Shown in pieces: positions 25,026 to 38,000 of a stretch of DNA of 62,000 bases; position 1 is the stretch's first letter; the number at the start of each line of letters is the position of its first letter. A program made the position numbers and the translations under genes. The DNA is from Glandiceps talaboti (taxonomy: Eukaryota; Hemichordata; Enteropneusta; Spengelidae). Under the pieces are notes generated by a model. The model made no database searches. It saw nothing but the letters and a program-made list of their open reading frames with translations, and had not been told where the DNA came from. Location: contig NC_135552.1 of assembly GCF_964340395.1 (NCBI RefSeq), positions 15,899,694 to 15,961,693 of the forward strand. The letters run 5' to 3'.

Positions 25026-27255
25026 ATTAGGTTGCCTAATCAATGTACACTCCAAATTCAAGGGTTTCCTGGATTTTAATCTTGTTAGCTTTTCACTTCA
25101 CTTCACAGAATATCATGAGATCCACAAATTATTAAATACTGAATATTTACCATCAAACTTCACTTTATCTTGTAATTGTCACTGAGATCAATATTATGCA
25201 AGGTATTAATTTAATCCTCACAAAATATAGATTAAGGTATGCTAACTTTTGGCAATTACATCAGTAAAGTAAGATGTGATTTTCCTGTTTGATTCGCACA
25301 AAAGAATACTTGACATTCGTTGTCACTTACTGGTACAAAACAACAAAGCCCTTCCTTTCAGATAGAAAAATGACACTCTCCTGCACAAACACAGCCGGAA
25401 CCTATTTATCCTGAATAAACTTTATGATGACCAAAAAAGGCCTCAAGATAAGTTTTACACCCACTTCATTTCAAGGTGGCCATTTTCCGTGGTATTTACT
25501 GCATGGATTACATCATGTCTGGTCAGGTGGAAAGAAAAGAGAATTTTATACAGGTGTGCTGAAAATAATCGTTTGGATCTCAAATTCCCAGACAGACTTG
25601 TTAACTACCCTACTTGTCTGAATTAGTTAGGTCAGAGATAAGGTATCAATAATATGATGGTTGTAAATACTTTCATTCTAAAACTATGTTAGGTTGGTGA
25701 TACTAAAAGTTGTAATAATTGCACCCTTGCGCTTATCCATAAATGTTTTCACTGATATCAGTAGTGATGTAATATAGAACTCATTTTGTCATAATTATGA
25801 GAAGAAAATGTTGATTGATGATATATTTAAACTTAGCCAATCTGTCTGAGATATGACAGATGATAAGTTTAGGCCGGAAAATGCAGTATTTCTTTCTGTA
25901 AATGATCTTAAAATGTATCTCTATAACTTGTATTGTACCAATCAATAATGATCTACCCTCTCCATCTTACATGTACAGGTATATATGCTATCATACCTGA
26001 TTGAAAATACATGTAGAAAAACTAAACATGTGAAAGTGACACACACACAGACACACTCCCCCATAAATTTGGCTGACTGTGGTATTGTAAAAATGTAACA
26101 TATAATACTTATGATTTCCGGTACAGGGTGAAACTCACTGAGATGAAATCACACTCGGTGACATACATGTAGTGTCATAGTCATCATTATACCAGAACAA
26201 GATGAATTGATCATTCATAGCATCCAAGCCTATTCTTTGCAGGCTATAAATAGTATTTCATTAGGCATCAGAATTCATTCTATAGCATGAGCTTGATCGT
26301 TTAAATTTAGTTATATCTTTGTTTTTGTTTTTACACTGTCACCTTTTGTATACTTTGTTCTAATAAGTGAATGTATTGTGATGTGATGGTAAGTTATATG
26401 GAGTGCAAGTGAATGACAACAAAATCAATTATGGCTTGACCTAGCCTGTAAATTTACTGGTTCTGCAGTAATCAGACAACATTGTACTGTCAGCTTGTCT
26501 ACACTCTCTGATTTATGGACTATTCTATGTATATTCTTGCTTGGCTGACTGTGCTCAGGTGTTGACTCAAGTTGCACTGGTGTACACCGTCAATAAATTG
26601 TTTAACAGCTTTACGCTTTACTATTCAAAGCACATCAATGTCAGTGCCTAGGTAACCATGGTTTTGGTGAGTGCACATGTGACTGGACTCATAATACTGT
26701 GATACGTTTGGCGGCAGTGTGTGATTGTTAGGTTTGTTTTCACAAGCCAGGTACTGTGAGGTGAAAATCAGTTGACCCAATCATAGAAAGGTAAGCTGAC
26801 AGCAAAAGTGTCCTTTGTGTATATAGTAATAATGCATATGCAATAAGCAAGGAGGCAGTCAGGGACGATGGGGTCAGTTTCACTTCATATGTTAATTTTG
26901 CCTTGTTTGTCTCTTTACATTTCTCCTCCACAGTGTCCTGTGTTATTCACTCTACTAGCCCACTCAGTATCCTGTTGTGAAAGTGACACACACCTAACTT
27001 AGTCAAGCGAAAGGAGCCAACCTATTAAAAAAATGTCCCTTCTGTAACACAGGTAAGTCCAGTTTTCCAAATTCAATGTCAGTCACAAGTCTATTTGTCA
27101 TACAAAACTTGTTTACAGCAGAGAGGGCACAGTTCAGTTTAATCTGTCATTCAAATGAGATAAAGGGGAAACAAAAGTGTCAACACAAAGCAGGTATTAA
27201 TCAGCCAGCATAATGGTAGTGCATTGTGTATGCGTCATTCATTAGGGCGTCTACC

Positions 27256-27297
27256 ATGCAAATCATTTCAACTGTTCTCCTCATTTCCATATAAATA
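27256..27297 (+). promoter_or_regulatory. Octamer plus TATA box, candidate cadherin promoter
   Basis: A perfect POU-factor octamer ATGCAAAT (27256-27263) lies 27 bp upstream of TATAAATA (27290-27297). A start site would be expected near 27320, giving a leader of about 470 nt before the ATG at 27789, unless spliced. The combination and the position just before the gene make a promoter plausible, but both motifs also occur by chance in AT-rich DNA. Confidence 0.4.
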
Positions 27298-27319
27298 GTG
27301 GCTGTGTTCAAAAAATCGA

Positions 27320-27788
27320 GGTGGAGCCATGATTGGCTGCTATTAATATTCTAGCGTCGGGGTTTTTTAAGGGGCTTAGCAGTCGACTCATCTAGCCATT
27401 CACTTTCACTAGTTCAAGAACAGATTCATCATTAGATCCAAAGTTCAACCGGATATCACCATTTTAGGAGACAGGTAACATTATGTCAGTTTTCAAAGAC
27501 AGGTAGGCTGTGAGTTTACTCTGTGACGACTGTGAAATATTGAGATACAAACTACTGAAAGTGAGTGTATGTGTGGAGCACAACACACAAGGTATCAACA
27601 CACCTGAATATTATTTATATTGACGGCCATTTTGGATTTACTGTTATAGTGTAAAGAGGGAAGCTGTGAACTGTTCTATTCAGAGTTACAACGACAGACA
27701 TTTTTGCAGATTGATCAAGGGAAAGTAAACCTCACTTTACAGAGGAAGATTTTGTTGTTTCTACGTACGAACTTAAAAGACCTTAATA
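27320..27788 (+). other. Inferred 5' untranslated region of the cadherin
   Basis: The leader has candidate donors at 27475 (ACAG, GTAACA) and 27503 (ACAG, GTAGGC) and a good acceptor, TTTTTGCAG, ending at 27709, so a small intron may be removed. Bases around the start codon (A at -3, G at +4) favour initiation at 27789. The real 5' end is not known. Confidence 0.35.
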
Positions 27789-29049
27789 ATGGCATCAATA
27801 GCCATACTACTGCTAGCCTTGACTGGCTTGCAGTGCATGTCCACAGATGCCTTGCCGTTCTCTCAATTCAAGTTACCCTGCCATTCCATGCCTGGAGTTG
27901 AAATCACAAGGCTTAACCATAAAGGACAGGAGTATAGGATACACCCAGACAGTGATGAGGAAGCTGTCAGGTTATTCAACATTACAGAAGATGGTGTGGT
28001 ACACACTGTAGAAAAACTTACAGACTATGCTGATAGAATGTTTTCAGTGGTTGTTGAACAGTTTCTTGATTTGGATTCCTGGAAGGATTCCTTTAATATT
28101 TACATCTCTAATAATGATGCCGATCTCGTGTCATTTAAGTTCCCACTAGACAGTTATGTTGGAAGTGTTCCAGAAAACAGCCCCTTGGGCACAGCGGTAG
28201 CAGGTCTAGAGTTGCTCTCAGCATGCAGTGAATGCATTGACGTTGAATATCAGCTTTCTGGTCAAAATAATGAAAAATTCAGAATTGAAAATGATGGACT
28301 CACTGTTAAAGTATACACTACAGAAACTTTAGACCGTGAATTACGAGCCCAATACTTCTTGGAAGTCACTGCCTCTCGGACACCAACAGACACTGTGACA
28401 GCTGATTTGAGAATTGATGTAGTAGATGTTAATGACAATGCACCTGTATTTAGCCACGAAGTTTATGAGGTCACTGTACCAGAAGTCATTCCAGCTGATG
28501 CCAAATTGGTACAAGTTCAAGCCAATGATGCAGATTCAGGGGCTAATGCTGAGGTTGCATATTACATGGACACCAATGATATGACTTTCTCAGTTCATCC
28601 CATCACCGGAGACATCATACTTGGAGGTCTCCTGCAACCCAAACAATACACCTTGAAAGTTTTTGCTCATGACCGTGGCACGCCATCATTAGAGGCAGAA
28701 AACCCAGCCCTTGTCGTTATTACAGTCACACCAGTAGAGCAGAGTCTGAAGTTTTCTTCAATCCTTGGACCTGGACCCGTCATTTTGAATTCACAAGAGA
28801 AAAATCTACCTGACATCAAAGTTAGCGTAAAAGAAGATGCACCTTTTGGATATATAGTAGCTGATGTTGACAACGTCCCCAATAAGCCTACCAAAGATAG
28901 GTTTTTGATGAACAATCCTCTGAATACGAGATTCCATGTTGACTACGTGACTGGAAAAGTTTCAGTTGCAGGACTACTAAACCGAGTTGAACACCCAACA
29001 GAGGAAGTGAATGTCCGTATTACTGAGGATCTGTCCTTGCCAGCAATCA
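27789..29049 (+). CDS. Cadherin coding exon 1: signal peptide and pro-region
   Basis: This exon encodes residues 1-420 plus one base. The first 16-20 residues are a hydrophobic signal peptide (MASIAILLLALTGLQC). Residues 112-219 form an EC-like repeat with VPEN, LDRE and DVNDNAP. Residues 221-317 form a second (YEVTVPEV, DADSGANAEV, HDRGTPS) that lacks the terminal DxNDN. A third, degenerate one starts at 341. It ends at GTAAGT (29050). The exon is unusually long compared with the 110-396-nt exons that follow. Reading through the donor gives a stop at 29127-29129. Confidence 0.93.
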
Positions 29050-32000
29050 GTAAGTATATCATTGTTATTAACTTGTCACGTTTGATTTGTATTCCTACAC
29101 TCTCATCACAACAACTCATGTATGTCTAATAACTTACAATTTACAATATCAAAAAAATTTGTACAGCCGTGATATACATGAATACTTGAATGGCGTATTA
29201 TAAATGGTGATTGAAATAATTCCCACAGCTTTTCAAATTTGTGTAAAAGGATCTGTCTGTGATACGAGTAAATCTCCATAACACCAACAGTTTGTGGGTA
29301 TAGTTAATACAAGGGATAAAATTAAAATAAAAAAAATCAAATTAATAATCTTTGGTATTAAAATCAGTAATGGCTAATGCATAACACTTTCATTACAGAA
29401 TAACAGGAGAAGTATCGAATACTCAGATTTACAGTTAGAAAAGAACCTCTTCTATTTATCTGTTTTAAAAAGATACATGATACCCAACCTAACTTACCCT
29501 GGTAGTCTAGATGCTATACAATGTACATGGTATCAAATCATCTCTTAACCCCAAAGAGATTTTCGGATCAGTGACGGATAGCACTAGAACCTAAGTTATC
29601 AATGCACTGTACATGTATGATGTAGTTAAAATTTTTAGTCCCCTTTTTTGTGACTCCCCCGAATCTTTGAAAAATTTATATTCATAAAAGTTAGAAGAGT
29701 AAGGAGAAGATTAACATTACCAGAATATTTTAAATAGTTTTGCATATACTGTATGTGTAGGCAGTTAATGTTGTGCTATAATGAAAGGTCAGTTTCTTTG
29801 TCAAGAAAATTAAAATTGTGGACTTCAAATGCAAGAAGTCTTATAGCAACTATAGATAGAAGTAAGAGATAGTTTAATAAAAAGAATTGTGGAACTGAGA
29901 GTGGAAAACGAGAAGGAATAAATGTGCTCTGTACTGTGACAACAAGAGGAAGTGAGATTATCTTTCAAGGATAGGTTTTATTTTCAGAAGAATATCTTCC
30001 CTCGTGATCGTAAAATCTTTAATTTCATTGGAGAGGAGAGTTGTAGGAATGACGTGACATTGTGAGTGTAATGGAGTTTAAAAACAAACAAAAGTAATCA
30101 ATGATGACAGGAAATGTCCCTACCTTGGTGAGTCAGATCTATATTTGTAATGAACATGAGGAATTGAAAGTGGTGGCACACCTAGTAATTAATAATTTAC
30201 ATGGCTGACTCACTTTGATTATATTCATACCTAGATTCACATTAGGTTGAGGTCAAAGTCAAGGACATCCCAAGTATTAGGTTACATGGGGACCCATACT
30301 TCCGTAAAACAGGACAGCGTAGATTCCAGGATAGAAGTCTATGTTCACAGTCACTGTAGTGTAAGACATTTAATTTTAAGTATAAAGCAGGATACATTGT
30401 GGATCCAGAATAGAAATCTCTGCATGTTCATCATTATGTGGGGGGGTATGGGTAATTCTTGTATTTCAGTACAAAACAGGACAGCATTGATTTCAGGATC
30501 GATATGTATGTTCACTATACAAATGTACATGTAACTTAGGGCATTATATACATTAATTTGGATGCCAACATAGTCTCTATTAAAACCATGATCTGAAAGT
30601 TTCGATGAAGGATAACACTAGACTTATAATAAGTATCCAATGTACATGTAAGTAACACAGGACAACATTGATTCTAGGATTGAAATCAGTATGCTATAAA
30701 TGTAGTTGCCATTGTGTGACATTGTATTGTAGTGGTAAAACATGTAAAAAGCAGCTTTTACAGTAATTACAGCATGCTGTAGTCATTCATAGCAGAGTCT
30801 TTTATTGTAAAACATGACAGCATGCATTTCACATGTGAAGACCATGAAGATGTGGGTACATTATTATATATATCAAGACATTTGCATACATTTCTAGTGT
30901 TATGCAACAATTGATGTACAGTTACCCATTGACACTGACAGGTCAATACATATACATTGGTAGCCAAAATCTACTTGAATTTGAAACAACACATTTTCTA
31001 CGTGATCCAATTTCTACTACATCTTGTGTGTATATCAAAAAATACGAATCACAGAGCTATACAAAATTTTGTTGAAATACAAATGTAAGTTATACTATTG
31101 GCCTCTGTCAGGCTGTGCCATTTTCCCAGAAAATGTGTGAAATTTTGAAATATTGCAGTCATCAGAATGATACTCTCTCATAGAGACATAAAATGTTTGA
31201 TTTATTGATTTATGAGTAACAATTTTAACCTTGGCAGATGAATTGTAAAGTGCTCATGTCTATAATATCATAACGTCTATATGTACACACACTTCACTTT
31301 ATACCTGTCCTCACCTTCCACTTATATGTGGATGATACCAGACATCTGGCAACCGGCATGGTAAACAGCTCATGCAAATCAGCTCATGCAAATCGACAAC
31401 GACAACTACGGGGTACTATACAAACGACAAATGACGTCACTGTTAACAGCCAGACACTACAGTTAACTATTGTTTGTTGTGAACATATTTATCGGAGCAC
31501 GACACCAATGAGGGTCGTTGACATCACAGGTAAATGACGAACAAATTGTGAGCAACCAAATCGTGGTCCATCCTGTTTTGTGACATTACCTGACTGAAAT
31601 ACCGTCTAAATCTTATTGTTATTCCGTCATCACTATAGCGATTGTAGATCTCAAGGATACCAATATTTGTCTACTAAGAACTGCATCTGTTTTGTGATGC
31701 AACAAACAAGTGAATCGTAATTATCAATTCCGAACACGTTTTGTTGTCCCTACTCAATCATGTCTTGTGATCGTTAACAAATCTACTCAATTTATCCGAC
31801 TTGTAATATTGAGACAGTTCCCGTCTCCAAAGTAGTTCATGGTCAGTAAAGTGTAATTCTGTACAGAAAAAAAATGGCTTAATTGTTTGCTAACAATAGT
31901 TTTGTAATCAGTGATCCAGAGATAACACTTTTTTAGATTCGATATATCTGTACCTAATGACCATCAATACTGTGTTATCCATGTCTACTGTGATAGTAGT

Positions 32001-35000
32001 AAGTCCGGCCACATAATCATTAATCACCTTGGATCATTAACAATATAGTCTAATTTATCAACTAAATACCAAATGGATACGTGTATGCCGAGTAGCTTCC
32101 CTGTACAGTATTATAGGCATCGTTTTTGCGACACTTAAAACTTGGTGTTTTTTTTGAAATTGCGACTGCGTCATTCTGCTGAGCTGTGGGAATTTCTTTG
32201 TTCTCATAGCAAAATTGCCTGTGAACTGTTGTGACCTAGCGTACATGTACATGTAGTCAAGAGAATTATGGCTCACAAGAATGACCTGCATGTACAAGTT
32301 TAAAATTTGAAAATGCGTAAACCGTCAGAAACATGAAAATACAGCTGTCACATATACACTTGTACTGTTGATTGTGTACACGTAGATCTACATTCACGCA
32401 TTTCACACACAGTATAAAATTATACATGTTTGAATTTTGGTGTGATTCAGTTCAATAACCATATATCCATTTGTTTTAAATGGTTCAAGAACTTAAAACC
32501 CATCCAATAATTGAAACTTTTATTTGGTTCTTATATTCGCAATGCTTAGTCTGGATACCAACATGGCATTGAATCATCTCTAAGAGTCGCATGAGGCTAT
32601 CGCAATGCTTACTACAGCTCTTAAGATATCAGGAGATATGTATCGTAAATTTTAATCAGCTCTATGTAACATCTAGACTGTAAGATGGTCTGTATGATCT
32701 TAGTTCTTACAAACTATGTAACATCTATTGCATGCTAGCCCATGAAAATGTTGTTTACTGGATCATTCTGTGGCGTCGGATGAGCAAGTCTCTGGGCTAT
32801 TCTACATGTCGCTAACTCCCTTGTCATTTTGTAAAGGCTTGTCAAAATATAAACAGATTTCCTTGAAGCATACCACAGCACTCAAATCTGATACAAAAAA
32901 AACTTGGTAAAGTCTAGCATGCCAACAAGTGTTTTGCTTGCAAACATTGTACATGTACATTGTTATAGATGATGTAATGGCTAGATGAGAATATACAAGG
33001 TTACATCCCACATGTATACATGAAGTGTGTATGTGCATACACTTACATGTAAATATCATATCAAGTGCTCTTTATTTCTTGTCCAGCATCAGCATACAAA
33101 GTATATATCATGTACTTATATTGATAGCCTTAGTGACACAGTAAGTGTTACCATAGCAACAGATAAGATAACTGTCTACTAGTGGCATGTTGATTCTGCA
33201 GAACGTTGTCCTTCATCATGTCAGTGTTAGACAAGCAAAGAGAGATACACCCAGGCTAATAAATTCTTGTAGATTTCATATGAATATTCATAAGCAAAAA
33301 ATTCATGAAGTCCATGCGACATCATAATCCTAGTGTAGGACTTTGTCAAGATGACTGATTTATAACCATAAATGTTATTTTGATGTACTTGTCATACTTG
33401 TGTTTGGTTTATTTTCTCATTTTACTAGTAAAACTAGTAGTATTAGTAACTGAGAGTGGGTTGGGTATTTCGTGAAGGAAAGTAACAGCAAGAGTTTATT
33501 TCTGAGGCACATTTAAAAGTATGTGTATCATATCTGGAAAGAAGTTGAAACTTATTTGTATTGAATCAGAAATTAAACTATGTTTACTCAGTCGGATCAA
33601 CTATAGAATTTGTCAGTGAATTCATTTCATTTCATTTACATGTAGGTACAGTGTACATTGTATGTTGGGTTTCAAGTTCTGCGTGATTATAAGAATATCA
33701 TGGAAACCAAATATTAATGTTATTTTTGTCATTGATTTTTTAGTGTAGAGGAATAGGTGTAAAAATAGTTGTCTGGCAGAACTTTAGAAAAAGAGAAAAA
33801 GTTGACCAGAAGAATCATTTTATCTAACCACATGGCTCAGCTGATAAGATAACACTAATGAGAGAACCTGGGATTGAAAAACCCTAGATCACTCTACACT
33901 TGTGCATGTACCTGCCTTGATGAAATTACAAACAAAAATCTAAACATTTTGTCGGGGGGAAAAGCATTCTTGTGATGAATAATAAATACTGACTGATCCG
34001 GAAACCAAACGATCAATATTTCACTCAAACTTTAATAGTTCTATTAAAAAAAAACAGAGACCGGAATAAAATGCATATTGTTGCAAGACGCGGAAACAAA
34101 ATTTTTTAGAAACGGAAATGGATTGGGTGTCATGGGAATAAACTATGTTGATTGATGGCAAAACATTACCTTATTCACTGTATGACATTATAAAATAGAG
34201 TGACTGCATTTCATTCAATTAGGGATCCGAAGGATCTCTCTATGTTATTACTGAAGTCTTAGTTGTCAGTCCGTCTAGAAGTATTGTTGTTTTCAATGTT
34301 GTTACTCTTGTCAAATGAGATTACTAGAGATGTTAGTCTTTGTCATGCAATAATTCGATAAGTGAACATAAACCCAATGTTTGACATCGGCTATTGATAT
34401 TTTAGTTTTAGATTGAACTTCTCAAGGATATAATAAATATGATTATGAAAGTATCTCTGAGTATTGTCAAATTACACTGTTTCATTTGTCGTGAAACTCC
34501 GTAACCTTGTCAGATATTTCATTATTGAATTAGACAATTCATTTACAGACCTCTGTTTTTTTTGTGAGTTGACATAGGAGAGACTGTATAACAAGATTTG
34601 TTTTGTGATGAGTTCTGAGGTTCAACCAAATGTGTGCATTGTTCAGGTTTTTTTTTCTGTACTATGATAGATTCAAACCATTACTCATCTGTGGAAAGCG
34701 CTTTTGAAGATTGTTTCTTCCATCAAGCAATTTTCTGAAATTGCACTCACTGTAATACCTGGAAAAAACCATCCAATCATCCTGCTGTATTCACAGATTC
34801 AAACCAGTAGACTAGCTAATTCTGAAGATGAAAATTTAAAAACAAGAAAAATCCTTAATCTTTTTGGAGTTCTCATATGAAGAATAAGATATTTAATATC
34901 ATACTTTTCTTAGTAAGGGCTCCAAATGGATCAAGGAATTTCAAATTTTTGTCTTTGGAATCAGCCCATCTACTGGCTGGATCTGTGACTAGTAATGAGT

Positions 35001-38000
35001 ACTGTAGATCACAGAAGTCTTACAAGTTGACAGACTATATTTCTAAGCCTTAGAAACCAGGCTATCTAACAGAGTTGAGAATGATTACTAGATTAGAAAA
35101 CTAATGACGAGTCTCTAAGCTACTTCAGAATTGACAACTGCAAGTGCATGCGTGCCAGGTTTTTCCATGGACTTTCGGGAGATATATCCATTATTGATTG
35201 GATCACATCAAACATCAAGTCATGTGTGAGCAAGTTGGTTAAAAAAGCATGTCAATTTTCATCATTTCAAGAAGATGAAATACAGATTTCAACCGTATGA
35301 ATATTTTAAAATGTAATTTTGATAAATCAAGTCAAATAGCAGATGAAACACTTTTTTTCACTGTAGACAGATGATTAGCCTACGGTACCTGTAGTCTTGA
35401 CGGACTAACAGCTACTACATTATTTCAGCTATCCTTATACTACCATTTTAGTTTTCTGAATATTCGCTCCTCCTCATGGAAGACAAGTGAAAATTCAAAG
35501 AATTCAAAACGGCAGTTTACAGTTGATATAGTGTAGTAGCATTTAAGTCCTTCAAGACTACAGGTAAAGGTAATCTAGCAGATAATCTGATCAACCATAA
35601 ACAAGGAAATGAGTGTTTCCATTATTTTATTCTTAGATTCCTAACAAACTGAATAAGGAGCATGTATTGTACATGGTGTAGGCAATGAAAAATATGGTTA
35701 TCTTTCTGATGAAGAGAGAACAAGTCCGTATTGAATTGTGTCAATTGAAAAGTTGGTTTTACTTCGGAATTTGTTTGTATTGAAAGTAGTGGGTTACATG
35801 ATTTATTGCCATAAATATTTTAATCTTGTTTCCTTCCTTCCTAACTTTATGCATGTAGGTATTGTTTTAAAAAAAGATTAAACATGCTCTCGTCCATGAT
35901 ATTAGCCCACAGCCATGGCCACCTGGCTTGACAATTGTAGTTCACAGAATGTGCTAAGCTAGTCTGGATGACCAGCCTATGGTTCTAACCACATGTGAGT
36001 GAAGGTATGAATCGGAACGATACTGTATAGGAACTAGACTAGTGTCAAGCCATTACATGTTTATCAGATAGCCAAATTTCTGATGAGGCTAATGAAATAT
36101 TAAGACCTTTTTCAGTAGCAGCATAGAATCGGTCATCCACCCCACCCCGTTCAGGTCAGCAAAGTGGATACCCTATATATATACCAGGCATTTGTTAAGT
36201 TTGCAACTCAATAAATATTTTATTTTTTTTCAATTGAACAATTGTTGTCTTTATATGATACAGAACACTTAAATTGGTCTAATGTATGTTGGAAATAAAT
36301 CAATCCTGTTGATAGCTTTAGGTCAGGTAGTATAAATAGACTTTTGATATATTGTACTCTGTCTTACCAGATGTCACTTTTTTGTTGGTCATGCCTTTTA
36401 CAAAATGGCAGACAGCAGTGAAAGGGTGAACTGAGGTGTCAGCAACATGGGTGTGGCAACTGTGATATATTTGCTTTGTGTGTGTACAGTGTATATGTGC
36501 ATACTGAGGTACCGTAAATTATAAAAAAAAAAACAAGATAGCCATCACCATGATGTATTAGTTCAGGAAAGGTGAATTCCCACCAAAACATTTATTTTTC
36601 GCTCCAGGAGAGAATAACAAATGACTAAAGTTTTCAGGACAACTATTTTGGTATATTGCAGGACAATATTCCATGAAATTGATGTATGCTTAGCAGTTAA
36701 CTATAGTCAATAGCTGTGTCAATATGACTCTAAGCTTTGTTTGTTTTAGGTACAATTTAACAGTTTGTTTTAGATATTCGATTTAGATAATCACTCTGTT
36801 GTGTTTACCAGGTCATAGGGTCAATAGTTGGTCAGCAGATATGGCATTTATACATAGCAGTCACCTGGGCTTCGATGTATACTCTACTGGATTGTGGTCC
36901 AAGAACTCCCTAAAAAGAACACAGCTGTATGATGTGTAGTCAGGCATTCTGTCTGTAAGACATCTCATAAAAGAACTCATAGTCAACACTTAAAAAAATC
37001 CATTGATTCATACTCCCAGACATATATGTCTACATGTCTATTAACTCAGATCAGTCTTTCGTTGATGGTTGTATCACAACCACATCAATTTACAGACATC
37101 TTTCAAATCTCTATATACATGTTTGGCAATTACTGATTTAGTCTAGTGCTATCTGTGGTAGACTGTAAGATACGTGTCATGTTGTTCAGCCCTGTCAGAC
37201 TTCTTAACTGGCTGATCACTTAGCACGAATGTCTCATGTCTCATATCATACAGACTGTATATCTGTGGTATCAAATCTCAATATCTCTCTGGTAAAGAGA
37301 TGATTTTATACCAAGGGTAGCATCTAGATGGTTACTGAGCAGACCAATGCTGACTGTGAAATGCTCTTTGCCAGATTGAAATACTAGTGTCAAGTCAGTA
37401 CATGTATGTCCAGTTGGATAGCCAAGTCTCTGGACTTAATTACTTATGCACAGTAGAGTCAAAAGAAAAAATGGATGGAAGTAAATAATATATCTGATTT
37501 TAAATTTAAAAGTTATTTCATGTCAGTTGGTCTTATCTGTACTGTGTTCTGTTTAATGCAATTTTTTGTTCAAATGTATATGATCATCTGGTAGACATAA
37601 CAACACATTACAAATAGTTTGTTATTCCTGATTTCTGGTGTCTTCGAGTTTAGAACAGCATTCATAAAAAAACAAAACCTCAAATGTCTAGAAATGGACA
37701 TACGTACAATGTATAGTTCCAGGCTATCCATGGAAAACCCTGATATAAAGGCTAAAATTCAAAGTAAGAAAACATGCGTGCAGTTTTTTTTATGTTTAAG
37801 TTTCTTACACGTGTTCAGGTATTTTACAACTCATTTCACAATTTTATTAATGCGGAGATCAGTTCGTACTCTATTTAAAAAAAAAAATTTTCCTACAGGA
37901 TAGTTTGGCTGCCAAACCATACAGTGATAGTTTTTGAATTATTAATCCACTCATTGATGTTAGATAACATTATTATTTAAAACAAAGCCAGCCCTGATTC

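Noticed and set aside
27704-27901. Alternative frame overlapping the cadherin start
   Set aside because: It begins at a non-ATG codon, and the overlapping frame has a signal peptide and cadherin repeats.
31310-31537. LYVDDT-like sequence resembling a reverse-transcriptase YxDD motif
   Set aside because: Residues on either side do not resemble a reverse transcriptase, there is no ATG-initiated frame or element end, and a four-residue match is expected by chance.
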